DNA from: Zooshikella sp050749885
Lineage (GTDB): Bacteria > Pseudomonadota > Gammaproteobacteria > Pseudomonadales > Zooshikellaceae
NCBI RefSeq assembly: GCF_050749885.1
Contig: NZ_JBOIUB010000005.1
Location: 124,001-188,000 of the forward strand
Length of the DNA: 64,000 bases
Direction of reading: 5' to 3'
In this document: positions 26,001 through 35,228 of the stretch, piece by piece
Layout: each line of letters begins with the position of its first letter
Position numbering within the stretch: the stretch's first letter is position 1
Notes under the pieces: model-generated
Database searches by the model: none
Told to the model about the DNA's origin: nothing
What the model saw: the letters and a program-made list of their open reading frames with translations, nothing else
Translations under genes and position numbers: made by a program

Positions 26001-29000
26001 ATAGTTATTGATCCGATCCTGGCCATCGCCCCGACCAAAGTGGTAGGTGTCATTACCGGCACCACCGGTCAGGTAATCATTGCCTGCACCACCGGTGAGC
26101 ACATCATCCCCATGGCTGCCATCCAGGCTATCATTGCCGTCACCACCGACCAGCTGATCCTGGCCTTTGCCCCCGTTTAGGCTGTCATCACCCGCACCAC
26201 CCTCCAGTTGGTCATCGCCGTTATCGCCATACAACTTATCGTTGTCTGCACCACCGAGGAGTTCATCATTACCCTCCTGGCCTCGCAGTTGATCGCTACC
26301 AGCACCACCTTCCAGTCGGTCATTGCCTGCACCACCGAACAGGGTGTCATTACCGCCTAAGCCTGAAAGCACATCGTTGCCACTCGTGCCATACAACTTA
26401 TCAGCACCCTCAGTCGCCCCAGTAGCTAATTGGTTGACCGCCTTATAATCCCACTCAGAGCCATCAGCAAAGCGGATGGTATTCAGCGCATAGCCACCTT
26501 GACCTTCACCATTGAAGTAATTCTGTACCCGTACCAGGTCATTGCTGCCGTTTAACTTCAAATACAAATCATCGCCATTGCGGGTCACGACCACTTCATC
26601 GGCACTTATGCCTTCACCCAGTTGCAGGACATCTACACGATTAGCGCCACGGTCATAGTTATTGATCCGATCCTGGCCATCGCCACGTCCAAAGTGGTAA
26701 GTATCATTACCCGCACCACCGGTCAGGTAGTCATTGCCTGCACCGCCCGTGAGCACATCATCCCCATGGCTACCATCCAGGCTATCATTGCCGTCACCGC
26801 CCACCAGCTGATCCTGGCCTTTGCCCCCGTTTAGGCTGTCATCACCCGCACCTCCCTCCAGTTGGTCATCGCCGTTATCGCCATACAACTTATCGTTGTC
26901 TGCACCACCGAGGAGTTCATCATTACCCTCCTGGCCTCGCAGTTGATCGCTACCAGCACCACCTTCCAGTCGGTCATTGCCTGCGCCACCGTACAGGGTG
27001 TCATTACCGCCTAACCCTGCTAGATGATCATCTGTGCTATAGCCATACAACTTATCAGCCCCTTCCGTGCTGATTTGCACTCGCTGTTTCACCGTCGGGA
27101 TGTCCCACTCGGTACCATCAGCAAAACGGATGGTATTCAGCGCATAACCACCTTGACCTTCACCATTGAAGTAATTCTGTACCCGCACCAGGTCATTGCT
27201 GCCGTTTAACTTCAAATACAAATCATCGCCATTGCGCGTCACGACCACTTCATCGGCACCAATACCTTCTCCCAGTTGCAGCACGTCAACCCGGCCAGCG
27301 CCACGGTCATAGTTATTGATCCGATCCTGGCCATCGCCACGCCCAAAGTGGTAAGTGTCATTACCCGCACCACCAGTCAGGTAATCATTGCCTGCACCAC
27401 CGGTGAGGACATCATCCCCATGGCTACCATCCAGGCTATCATTGCCGTCACCGCCCACCAGCTGATCCTGGCCTTTGCCCCCGTTTAGGCTGTCATCACC
27501 CGCACCGCCCTCCAGTAGGTCATCGCCGTTATCGCCATACAACTTATCGTTGTCTGCACCACCGAGGAGTTCATCATTGCCTTCCTGGCCGCGCAGTTGG
27601 TCACTACCAGCACCACCTTCCAGCCGGTCATTGCCTGCGCCACCGTACAGGGTGTCATTACCGCCTAAGCCCGCTAGATGATCATCTGTGCTATAGCCAT
27701 ACAGCTTATCAGCGCCTTCTGTACTGACTTGCACTCGCTGTTTCACCGTCGGGATATCCCACTCGGTACCATCAGCAAAACGGATGGTATTTAGCGCATA
27801 ACCACCTTGACCTTCACCATTAAAGTAGTTTTGCACCCGAACCAGGTCATTGCTGCCGTTTAACTTCAGGTACAGATCATCACCATTGCGGGTCACGACC
27901 ACTTCATCGGCACTTATGCCTTCACCCAGTTGCAGGATATCTACACGATTAGCGCCACGGTCATAGTTATTGATCCGATCCTGGCCATCGCCACGCCCAA
28001 AGTGGTAAGTGTCATTACCCGCACCACCAGTCAGGTAATCATTGCCTGCACCACCGGTGAGGACATCATCCCCATGGCTGCCATCCAGGCTATCATTACC
28101 GTCACCGCCCACCAGCTGATCCTGGCCTTTACCTCCGTTCAGGCTGTCATTACCAGCGCCGCCATCCAGTTGGTCATTTCCGTTCTGACCATACAATTTA
28201 TCGTTCCCAGCTAATCCAGTGATAACATCATCAGCCTCAGTACCTTTTATATAATCATCTAAAGAAGAGCCTTTCAGTACAGCAGATTGAATATAAGATT
28301 GGTCAATTGAAGAGCCGTCATTAAATTTTATTTGATTGATTGTGCCGTAACTAAAATGATTTTTTACCCTCACTTGGTCATCCGAACTATTTACATGAAT
28401 AATTAAATCATTCGATTGACGCTGTAAAATAAGGGTATCTTTAGTAATTCCTTCACCAAACTCAATAACGTCTAAACCTGTCTTATTTGAGTTACTTGCA
28501 ATAACATCTAACCCATCACCAATATTGAACTGGTAGATATCATTACCTTTTCCTCCGACTAAATAATCATCTCCCTGACCACCAACCAAAATGTCATTAC
28601 CATCACCACCTTCCAGACGATCATGACCTTCGCCACCGGATAAATGATCATCACCCGCATCACCCACTAGCTTATCATCGCCTTGACCACCCGCTAGCTG
28701 GTCATTGCCATCTTTTCCATAGATGACATCATCTCCACCAAGACCATCTAATTCATCATTTTTTGATGTACCATGTAGTTCATCCGATGCTTCAGTAATT
28801 TTTTGCAGCGCAATATTAATATTTTCAATGTAAGCTGGCCCTACTTCCATTGCTGTACCATCAGCAAACACCAGCTTGTCGATGCTATACCCTTTACTTC
28901 CTTCACCAGCAAAGTGAGACTCTACCCTTATTTGATCATCAGTATTTTTAATTTTGATAATTAAATCATCACCCATCCGCAATAATTCAACATCTTTTTT

Positions 29001-31889
29001 CTTAATACTTTCATCAAAAGCGATAACATCTTGTCTTCCATCTGATGTATCATGATTATTTATTCGATCTTTACCGAATCCTCTTGAAAAGCGATAAATA
29101 TCACTACCGCTGCCACCCTTCAGATAATCATTTCCTCGCCCACCAATCAGTTCATCGTCACCAGCATGCCCTGATAGAGTATCGTTACCATCTAAGCCAA
29201 ATAGCATATCGTTTTGACTATTACCATTTACTTGGTCATCACCATCAGACGCACCAGTAGCAACTGCCAGTAGAATATTTACTGTTTTTCTATCAATATT
29301 TTCAGTTAACTGCTGGTTTTCAGCTACTTTAACAATCGAGTCTTTTAATCGTTGAACATTTATTTGATTGTATGGATTGATACCTCTCACTGACTGCAGA
29401 AAATCCTGAGCTAAATCATATGCTGTAGCCTTATCTGCATCCATATCAGCTAAAACAAGTTTTACCGCTTCATCATAATTACCTTTATAGACACTATCTT
29501 TTTCATCAAAGATAAAGCTGATTGCAGTAAAGTACTTAGACAAGTTCGATCTTGCTGAAAGCTGGTAATACACGGTATCAACTAAATGATCAAAATACCC
29601 TCTATACATAGCAGCATATTGCTGGCCAGACCCACGAGGCTTATCAACTTTATAACCATAAAACGCTTCTAATGCACCAATCTTTCTTGCATCAACAGGT
29701 GACTGATAATATTTGCGGTATTCGCCTTCTTGATGGGTCCATTTAAAAATAATATCCGTAACATACGTTATCCGTTCATCTCTGGTTTTAGCATTCACGA
29801 ACTGGCGAACAAGTGATTTCAGGCTACCTGTTTCATCTCTTTGCATCGCTTGGCGTAAAGAGTATGCAGTTCCATAGCCTTTCGCATTAGGTAACAAACG
29901 AACTTCATTAGAGAGTTTGACTTTTTCTTCTTGGGTTAGAGTCCGGTTTGTAGTAAACCATACATCGGAAGCAGTATACTCAACTCCATCGGTTGTCTTA
30001 TATGTACCCGTTTGCTTATGTATATTACCCGCATTATCTTCAAAGGAAGCGTTTTTATACGTTAAGTTGATTTCACTGATACTTTTTTCTTCTAGAGAAT
30101 ACAACTCACCATCATCTACCACACCATTTTGATTGGCATCCTGGTAAATTTTCAGGCTATTAAAGACCGTGTCTTCACTATTAATAATGCCATCCTGGTT
30201 TTCATCAAACTGTTTTAATGCATCAAAACCATTGCTGGCTTTTTCACCATTTGCAAGTAATGTGTTGCTCCCAAATAATTCAGCACCACTAGATATTTGG
30301 CCATCATTATTTAAATCATTCACTAGAAAGCCATCATCTTTACCGACAAAGCCAGATAGTTCTTTAAAACCATCGCCATCATGGTCAAAGTAGATGTTCT
30401 CTTCTAGCCCAACGGTTTCAACACCATCACCATCTAAATCCAAAATTATTGGGCTAGCCGGCGTTGGATCAGGCTCAGGTGGTGGTGGCGGCGGTGGTAG
30501 GTCATCATCGTCATCGTCCCCATCATCACTGTCATCATCTTCTTCCCCCGATGGAGTACTATCTTGTGAATTAGGTACACCATCACCATCCGTATCATTA
30601 TCTATAGAGTTTGGAGCACCATCACCATCAATATCATCATCTTCATTATTAGGAATACCATCGCCATCCAAATCATTTGGGTCTACACCAGAAGGTGTGG
30701 AATCTTCTGCATCGGGTATTCCATCACCATCAGAATCATTATCAATTGAATTTGGAGCCCCATCTCCATCAATATCATCATCTTCATCATTAGGGATACC
30801 ATCATTATCTATATCAGTTGAGCTTCCTCCATTTGGAGAGTGATCTTCTGTATTATCAATGCCATCCCCATCAATATCACCATCTATCGTATTTGGAATA
30901 CCATCATTATCAACATCATCATCTATGGCATTAGGTATTCCATCGCCATCGACATCTTTATCATCAACGTTATCAACACCATCATTATCAATGTCACTGG
31001 ATTCACCATTAGGCGAAGTGTCATTTTCATCCAGTACACCATCCCCATCTGAATCATTGTCTATAGCATTGGGGGCACCATCATCATCTATATCATTATC
31101 ATCTTGATTAGGTATACCATCCCCATCAATATCAAAGTCTTTACTATCAGGAATACCGTCTCTATCAAGGTCATGGTCAATACCCGTTTTATCTGCCCCA
31201 TGTTTTACAGCGCTATCTATCCTTTTTTCCCAATTATCAAAATTTTCAGCATTACCACCTTCAGATGTTGGTCTAAATTGAGTGTTCTTTTTTAAGTAGC
31301 TTATTAAACCATCTAAGGTAGGTGCACCATTTAGCTCAAGCTCTTTACCACCAAGCTTTACTTTATCCCCCTGGAGATATTTGGAGAGTAAGTTTGGTGC
31401 CCCTGTGCGGTTTATCCAAGCAGCAATCATCGCAACCGTTTTTAGATAATTATCTGAGGTTGGTTTTAAATCGCCTAGTCCATTTTTATTGTTACTTGCG
31501 GCATCAAGCGCTTGCTGAACCCTTGAAGTAATTGTATTTAGCTCTTTATTATCTCTTGCATCAACCAGTTTTTTACCATCAGCACTACTTAAAGCATTAT
31601 TAATATTCTGTAATTCAGTACTGGTAAAGTCGCTACCTTTGGATCCTTTAGCTGCAGCTCTAGAGACAATACTGTTTACTTCTGACTCAGTAAAATTTCC
31701 TGATTTTTTTAGAATCTCGCTAAAAGTACTTTTAGCCTCACCATTTTTTCTTACATCATTTTGATACTTACCAAATGAAAGCCCACTTTCCCCACCCGCA
31801 AATGAAGCCTGATAACCTAAGCTGAGTGACGAATCTTCCATTTTTTGGGTGCTGTGACCAATATAGTCTTTTACAATATCCGAAATCAT
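23058..31889 (-). CDS. Giant RTX calcium-binding protein with eight ~218-residue repeat units
   Basis: About 2,943 residues from the preferred ATG at 31889 (AGAGAG just upstream); a GTG at 31913 adds eight residues. Order: a helical N-terminal domain (1-240) with GGESGLSFGKYQND; a stretch of about ten DIDGDGIPN-type Asp-rich repeats (245-465), like thrombospondin-3/EF-hand calcium motifs; an Asp/Pro linker; an LDLDGDGVET and EF-hand-like block (500-650); a helical region (680-900); then RTX nonapeptides (GGxGxDxLx) to near the C-terminus. There is no Sec signal, as expected for type I secretion read from a C-terminal signal. No secretion genes are in the window. Function unknown: adhesin, toxin or secreted enzyme are all possible. 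It directly follows an LprI-like gene. Confidence 0.9.
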   Translation of the reverse strand: MISDIVKDYIGHSTQKMEDSSLSLGYQASFAGGESGLSFGKYQNDVRKNGEAKSTFSEILKKSGNFTESEVNSIVSRAAAKGSKGSDFTSTELQNINNALSSADGKKLVDARDNKELNTITSRVQQALDAASNNKNGLGDLKPTSDNYLKTVAMIAAWINRTGAPNLLSKYLQGDKVKLGGKELELNGAPTLDGLISYLKKNTQFRPTSEGGNAENFDNWEKRIDSAVKHGADKTGIDHDLDRDGIPDSKDFDIDGDGIPNQDDNDIDDDGAPNAIDNDSDGDGVLDENDTSPNGESSDIDNDGVDNVDDKDVDGDGIPNAIDDDVDNDGIPNTIDGDIDGDGIDNTEDHSPNGGSSTDIDNDGIPNDEDDDIDGDGAPNSIDNDSDGDGIPDAEDSTPSGVDPNDLDGDGIPNNEDDDIDGDGAPNSIDNDTDGDGVPNSQDSTPSGEEDDDSDDGDDDDDDLPPPPPPPEPDPTPASPIILDLDGDGVETVGLEENIYFDHDGDGFKELSGFVGKDDGFLVNDLNNDGQISSGAELFGSNTLLANGEKASNGFDALKQFDENQDGIINSEDTVFNSLKIYQDANQNGVVDDGELYSLEEKSISEINLTYKNASFEDNAGNIHKQTGTYKTTDGVEYTASDVWFTTNRTLTQEEKVKLSNEVRLLPNAKGYGTAYSLRQAMQRDETGSLKSLVRQFVNAKTRDERITYVTDIIFKWTHQEGEYRKYYQSPVDARKIGALEAFYGYKVDKPRGSGQQYAAMYRGYFDHLVDTVYYQLSARSNLSKYFTAISFIFDEKDSVYKGNYDEAVKLVLADMDADKATAYDLAQDFLQSVRGINPYNQINVQRLKDSIVKVAENQQLTENIDRKTVNILLAVATGASDGDDQVNGNSQNDMLFGLDGNDTLSGHAGDDELIGGRGNDYLKGGSGSDIYRFSRGFGKDRINNHDTSDGRQDVIAFDESIKKKDVELLRMGDDLIIKIKNTDDQIRVESHFAGEGSKGYSIDKLVFADGTAMEVGPAYIENINIALQKITEASDELHGTSKNDELDGLGGDDVIYGKDGNDQLAGGQGDDKLVGDAGDDHLSGGEGHDRLEGGDGNDILVGGQGDDYLVGGKGNDIYQFNIGDGLDVIASNSNKTGLDVIEFGEGITKDTLILQRQSNDLIIHVNSSDDQVRVKNHFSYGTINQIKFNDGSSIDQSYIQSAVLKGSSLDDYIKGTEADDVITGLAGNDKLYGQNGNDQLDGGAGNDSLNGGKGQDQLVGGDGNDSLDGSHGDDVLTGGAGNDYLTGGAGNDTYHFGRGDGQDRINNYDRGANRVDILQLGEGISADEVVVTRNGDDLYLKLNGSNDLVRVQNYFNGEGQGGYALNTIRFADGTEWDIPTVKQRVQVSTEGADKLYGYSTDDHLAGLGGNDTLYGGAGNDRLEGGAGSDQLRGQEGNDELLGGADNDKLYGDNGDDLLEGGAGDDSLNGGKGQDQLVGGDGNDSLDGSHGDDVLTGGAGNDYLTGGAGNDTYHFGRGDGQDRINNYDRGAGRVDVLQLGEGIGADEVVVTRNGDDLYLKLNGSNDLVRVQNYFNGEGQGGYALNTIRFADGTEWDIPTVKQRVQISTEGADKLYGYSTDDHLAGLGGNDTLYGGAGNDRLEGGAGSDQLRGQEGNDELLGGADNDKLYGDNGDDQLEGGAGDDSLNGGKGQDQLVGGDGNDSLDGSHGDDVLTGGAGNDYLTGGAGNDTYHFGRGDGQDRINNYDRGANRVDVLQLGEGISADEVVVTRNGDDLYLKLNGSNDLVRVQNYFNGEGQGGYALNTIRFADGSEWDYKAVNQLATGATEGADKLYGTSGNDVLSGLGGNDTLFGGAGNDRLEGGAGSDQLRGQEGNDELLGGADNDKLYGDNGDDQLEGGAGDDSLNGGKGQDQLVGGDGNDSLDGSHGDDVLTGGAGNDYLTGGAGNDTYHFGRGDGQDRINNYDRGDGRVDVLQLGDGIGADEVVVTRNGDDLYLKLNGSNDLVRVQNYFNGEGQGGYALNTIRFADGTEWDIPTVKQRVQVSTEGADKLYGYSTDDHLAGLGGNDTLFGGAGNDRLEGGAGSDQLRGQEGNDELLGGADNDKLYGDNGDDQLEGGAGDDSLNGGKGQDQLVGGEGNDSLDGSHGDDVLTGGAGNDYLTGGAGNDTYHFGRGDGQDRINNYDRGDGRVDVLQLGDGIGADDVIVTRNGDDLYLKLKGSNDLVRVQNYFNGEGQGGYALNAIRFADGTEWDYKAVNQLATGATEGADKLYGTSGNDVLSGLGGNDTLYGGAGNDRLEGGAGSDQLRGQEGNDELLGGADNDKLYGDNGDDQLDGGAGDDSLNGGKGQDQLVGGDGNDSLDGSHGDDVLTGGAGNDYLTGGAGNDTYHFGRGDGQDRINNYDRGANRVDVLQLGEGIGADEVVVTRNGDDLYLKLKGSNDLVRVQNYFNGEGQGGYALNTIRFTDGTEWDIPMVKQRVQISTEGADKLYGYSTDDHLAGLGGNDTLYGGAGNDRLEGGAGSDQLRGQEGNDELLGGADNDKLYGDNGDDQLDGGAGDDSLNGGKGQDQLVGGDGNDSLDGSHGDDVLTGGAGNDYLTGGAGNDTYHFGRGDGQDRINNYDRGAGRVDVLQLGEGISADEVVVTRNGDDLYLKLKGCNDLVRVQNYFNGEGQGGYALNTIRFADGTEWDIPTVKQRVQVSTEGADKLYGYSTDDHLAGLGGNDTLYGGAGNDRLEGGAGSDQLRGQDGNDELIGGADNDKLYGDNGDDQLDGGAGNDSLNGGKGQDQLVGGDGNDSLDGSHGDDVLMGGAGNDYLTGGAGNDTYHFGRGDGQDRINNNDRNKDRVDTLKLNQLSKNDIWFKKQGNNLVVDVIGSSDQTTIQNWFSGENYQLDSIETENSTLDLSQLNNLVQAMAAFNDYETADGSLTSDAQVAIAPVLATAWQSKN
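23360..28220 (-). repeat. Tandem array of eight ~654-bp units inside the RTX gene
   Basis: The HFGRGDGQDRINN landmark recurs eight times at exactly 654-bp spacing (codons near 23388, 24042, 24696, 25350, 26004, 26658, 27312 and 27966). Units are nearly identical except the C-terminal-most, which is diverged. Each encodes RTX nonapeptides, a DLYLKL-to-NYFNGEGQGGY beta segment and a linker. Linkers come in two types: WDIP-VKQRVQ...STDDHLA (five) and WDYKAVNQLATGA...SGNDVLS (two). Confidence 0.92.
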
Positions 31890-32013
31890 TGACTCTCTAT
31901 CCCAGTAGTTCACTATATACGGCTAAAGAATTATAAGTTTATCAATTAGACCATATGTGCCGGCTATCGGCTATTAGCCATTAGTCTATACACAAAGCAT
32001 CATATTTAGCACT

Positions 32014-32847
32014 TCAGTCCTTGATAAAGCCAATTTTAAACTTACATATTTCAGTCGTTGCAGTATCAGCAGCTAAAGGAGTGAATGAAATAGTTGCAAA
32101 CCCATCATCAAAAAATGTATCGGTTAACAACGCATAAATACTAGGAATCCCATTATTATAGTAACTAACGAAAGAAAGTTTCTGCCCCCAGTTTGCACAA
32201 AGCTTTCCCTCATTCTCATACGAAGAAAAATCAGCATTATTAATTAATGTTAATCCCTTCCCAGTAGACACAAAAAATAAATGGGTTTTACAATCTGCTT
32301 TACCATCAGAAACCACAATAATGTAGTCACCGAGCTTATCATTATTTATATCTACTTTATAAAGCTCAACATAATTTGTTGTATCAGAATATTCTAATAT
32401 TATAGACTTAACCTTCTCGCCTTCTTTACCTAGCCCTGAGATAATCTCTGCTAAACTACCATTCAATTCTGGATTTATAACATCATAACCTAATGGATTG
32501 CCGTGAAAAAAATCATCCTTAAACCCACGACAAATATCGGGATATTGTTCAAGATATCTTATTTGTTCATCATATACTTTTATAAAGCACTCTGATGTTT
32601 TACATTTATTTCTCGTTGCTTGCCATTTTGATTTTTGCTTGCTAATTACAGACCAATCACTAGCAGCAATATGTAAGGAATTATATAGTTTCAGAAGATG
32701 ATCATGCTTATTTCTAAGTTCAGGGTTTCTACAGTAAATTTTATTATCGTTATAATCTTCACAGTCAAGATTACTTGCAACGGCTGAAACACTATCCAAA
32801 AAGCAAAAACCAAATAGTAATATGCCTGCCAGCTTGTTAGTTAACAC
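32014..32847 (-). CDS. Secreted protein with an LprI-like (lysozyme-inhibitor) N-terminal domain
   Basis: A 277-residue protein with a signal peptide (LAGILLFGFCFLDSVSAVAS). Residues ~25-110 have the cysteine-rich, helical pattern of the LprI/DUF1311 family: CEDYNDNKIYC, LLKLYNSLHIAASDW, then KSKWQATRNKCKTSECFIKVYDEQIRYLEQ (W-x-RN-x-C ... C-Y-x-RI-x-L). LprI proteins inhibit lysozymes in the periplasm or at the surface. The C-terminal ~150 residues (YKVDINNDKLGDYIIVVSDG) look like an FG-GAP-type or hypothetical beta domain. GTG start with AGAGGGA upstream. It lies about 125 nt upstream of the RTX gene on the same strand, so co-expression is possible. Confidence 0.7.
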   Translation of the reverse strand: MLTNKLAGILLFGFCFLDSVSAVASNLDCEDYNDNKIYCRNPELRNKHDHLLKLYNSLHIAASDWSVISKQKSKWQATRNKCKTSECFIKVYDEQIRYLEQYPDICRGFKDDFFHGNPLGYDVINPELNGSLAEIISGLGKEGEKVKSIILEYSDTTNYVELYKVDINNDKLGDYIIVVSDGKADCKTHLFFVSTGKGLTLINNADFSSYENEGKLCANWGQKLSFVSYYNNGIPSIYALLTDTFFDDGFATISFTPLAADTATTEICKFKIGFIKD

Positions 32848-33292
32848 TGATATTTCCCTCTATTTATCTTCAAGACTACCTAAACTACTTTCAACCGCTG
32901 ATGATTTTACTACACGACAAAGGAAAATAATTATTAAAACTACGCAAATATTATATTAGTCAATACTAAACTATAAATATCGAAAACAAATAACTCAGCA
33001 GTGTCCATAAAAATATACCCTTAATGAAGAGAATATATCAGTATTACCTAAACGATAACATAATCAATACCTTCTTAAGGTCAATTTAAAACTGTTTCTA
33101 GATTATAGTTAAAACGTTAAAAACGTTCAATTTATGACCATAACGTTTAAAATAAAACTAAACAGTTAAGTCATTTTTTCTAAACCATAGCTACATAATA
33201 CAACTACTTTTGACACATATACTGTGTAACCTCAGCTATACTTATCTTCTTGGTAAGTAGATCTTAATGGAATAATTTGTAAGGAAACCGAC
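32848..33292. promoter_or_regulatory. Divergent intergenic region with phased AACGTT sites
   Basis: 445 nt, AT-rich, with no gene. AACGTT occurs at about 33113, 33122 and 33142, that is at 9- and 20-bp steps, close to one and two helical turns. This could be an operator array for the divergent genes at 32847 and 33293, but no known regulator is implied. Confidence 0.35.
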
Positions 33293-34045
33293 ATGAGCAA
33301 CAATAATGTATATGCATCCTATAATGGATCACAAAGAGGCTTTACCGTTCGTGATTTCCAACTAAACCAATTGTCTTTTGCCAGCACGGACTTTGACTTT
33401 CATAGCATTGCAGCTGGCCCAAATGATGATGTGTATTTAACATCGTGGAATCATATCTTTCATTACGATACTAATGGCACATTAATCAAAGATATGAAGT
33501 TTCCCGATGGTGGTATCATCTATGCCAGTGTTATCGTTAGAGGTGACCGTGTGTATGCGGCATATGAAGGATCTCAGCTGGGTGTAACTGTCCGTGATTT
33601 GAATCTAAACCAGCTTTCTTTTTTTAATACAGGTGTCAAAGCCAATGGTATTGCTGCCGGTCCGAATAATGATGTTTTCGTTGCCGCTGGTAATCATATT
33701 TATCACTACAAAACAAATGGTACCTTAATAAAAGATATGGAGTTTCCAATCTCCACAATCAATTACACAGATGTCACGGTTATAGGCAACCGGGTTTACG
33801 CATCTTACAATGGATCACAGAAAGGATTCACTATACGCGATATGAACCTTAATCAATTATCTTATACAAATACTGGTTTCGACATTAACGGTATTGCAGC
33901 TGGCCCAGAAAACGACTTATATTTAGCGTCGGCCAATCACATTTATAACTACAATACAAATGGCTCACTGATAAAAGATATGACCTTCCCTGATAATCGA
34001 ATTAATTACACGGGCGTATCCGTTATTTTTACCACACTAACATAA
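33293..34045 (+). CDS. Repeat protein, probable beta-propeller-like, function unknown
   Basis: A 250-residue protein made almost wholly of three ~77-residue repeats. Each has the order VYASYNGSQ-GFTVRD-LNQLSF, then GIAAGPNNDVY-NHIYHY, then TNGTLIKDM-FP. Each repeat divides into two ~38-residue halves, so up to six blades or sheet modules are possible, as in NHL/propeller folds. No signal peptide or membrane segment is seen. AAGGA lies 8 nt before the ATG, and codon use and spacing support a real gene. I do not recognise a family. It stands alone between two AT-rich gaps next to secreted-protein genes. Confidence 0.75.
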   Translation: MSNNNVYASYNGSQRGFTVRDFQLNQLSFASTDFDFHSIAAGPNDDVYLTSWNHIFHYDTNGTLIKDMKFPDGGIIYASVIVRGDRVYAAYEGSQLGVTVRDLNLNQLSFFNTGVKANGIAAGPNNDVFVAAGNHIYHYKTNGTLIKDMEFPISTINYTDVTVIGNRVYASYNGSQKGFTIRDMNLNQLSYTNTGFDINGIAAGPENDLYLASANHIYNYNTNGSLIKDMTFPDNRINYTGVSVIFTTLT

Positions 34046-34443
34046 AAACTTTGTATCGTTCATAACTCATAGGGCTAGTATAAAGCGCTTCTATTAAGTC
34101 ACTAGAATATGCGCACCTAGCCCTAAAAAACCTATCAATAAAAGTATTCTAAAAACATTACAAAATCAAATAAACTCTTAAAATCATATGAGACCAGCAG
34201 CAAAATTATACCTACCCTTTCTCTAAACATTCATTCTCCTCAAGCCTTTTAGGCAAAAAATTGCCGCCTCCCTTTTAATACACTAAATCAACAAAGCACT
34301 ATATCGTCTTAATATATCATCCCAGATCGATTTGCTACTGAAGCACGACATCCTGGCTTAAAAATTGCCTAATACAATGTTCAATAAAAAAATTAGTAAT
34401 ATAGATAGCAATCAAAATGTGACATATTTTAAAGGATAAAAAT
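34046..34443. other. AT-rich intergenic region with a long-loop inverted repeat
   Basis: About 400 nt without a gene. AGGGCTAG (34071-34078) pairs with CTAGCCCT (34117-34124), followed by AAAAAA, and GCGC/GCGC arms lie inside. It could be a 3' structure for the upstream gene. Nothing else is recognised. Confidence 0.4.
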
Positions 34444-35166
34444 ATGAAATATATCAACCTACTAGGATTATTGCTAGCAAGCATTCCAATAGCTGCATTA
34501 TCACAACTCAACCCTCTTGATAATGAGTCTAACCAACCATCTACTCAAACACTCAATGAGGAAAATGCGATTGAAGATTTGCGCACCAAAAATGTCAGGC
34601 AAGTAATGTTTCTCAATGGACGACACGCAGATGAAGAGAATGGATACCTAGCCTATGCAAGTCTAAACCCTGAATTTGACTACGATAAGTTTACAATGGC
34701 GTTAAATTTTTTGCCTTATGCGAATGAAGACAACAATTATACTATTGTTGTCGGCGGTATTGCTACGCGTTGGATTAGTCTACATGTTAATGAGGGTATA
34801 CTTCAATTATCGCTGAATAACCATAAAAAAACCTATCCACTACCTAATTTAACCATAAAAAATAATCAATGGAATCATGCTACTATTTCGACAGATATAG
34901 CAAAAAAAGAAATACTTATCACACTTAATGGCTGGTCACTTGAAGTCATTAACCTCGACCATGATTTTCAATTCGATCCTAAAAGGAACAACATACCAGA
35001 TAAATACATAAGTTTTTCTGACTTTAGCTGTGGATGTGTATTTCATGGTTTTGTATCAGATATAAAAGTTTTCAAAAAACCTTTAAAATACACCGAAATG
35101 TGGTTACTATTTATGGCTGATGCTATTGATCCAATATCTTCTGATGGGGAAGCTATCAATCAATAA
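34444..35166 (+). CDS. Secreted LamG/concanavalin-like protein
   Basis: A 240-residue protein with a signal peptide (YINLLGLLLASIPIAALS). Residues ~55-225 have the rhythm of a LamG-type beta-jellyroll: FTMALNFLPYANEDNNYTIVVGG, RWISLHVNEGILQLSLNN, then NNQWNHATISTDIAKKEILITLNG and GFVSDIKVFKKPLKYTEM. Such domains bind sugars or proteins outside the cell. The CGC pair (SCGCVFHG) could form a disulfide in the periplasm. AAGGA lies 7 nt before the ATG. It is a single gene, convergent with the DUF2288 pair. Ligand unknown. Confidence 0.72.
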   Translation: MKYINLLGLLLASIPIAALSQLNPLDNESNQPSTQTLNEENAIEDLRTKNVRQVMFLNGRHADEENGYLAYASLNPEFDYDKFTMALNFLPYANEDNNYTIVVGGIATRWISLHVNEGILQLSLNNHKKTYPLPNLTIKNNQWNHATISTDIAKKEILITLNGWSLEVINLDHDFQFDPKRNNIPDKYISFSDFSCGCVFHGFVSDIKVFKKPLKYTEMWLLFMADAIDPISSDGEAINQ

Positions 35167-35228
35167 TAGTTATATTATTAACTTAATCCTAGCTCACTGA
35201 TGAAGAAATAGTATTTCAGTATGGTTAT

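Noticed and set aside
23360..28220. Regular 654-bp periodicity considered as a CRISPR-like or satellite array
   Set aside because: Units are coding, in frame and far too long for CRISPR repeats; they are RTX modules.
30440..30560. Run of cat/ctc triplets that resembled a microsatellite
   Set aside because: Encodes the Asp-rich and Pro-rich linker of the RTX protein in frame; no evidence of variable length in one sequence.
30394..31295. Ser/Pro- or Ile-rich plus-strand frames opposite the RTX Asp repeats
   Set aside because: Antisense shadows of the DxDGDG codons; their low complexity is explained by the real gene.
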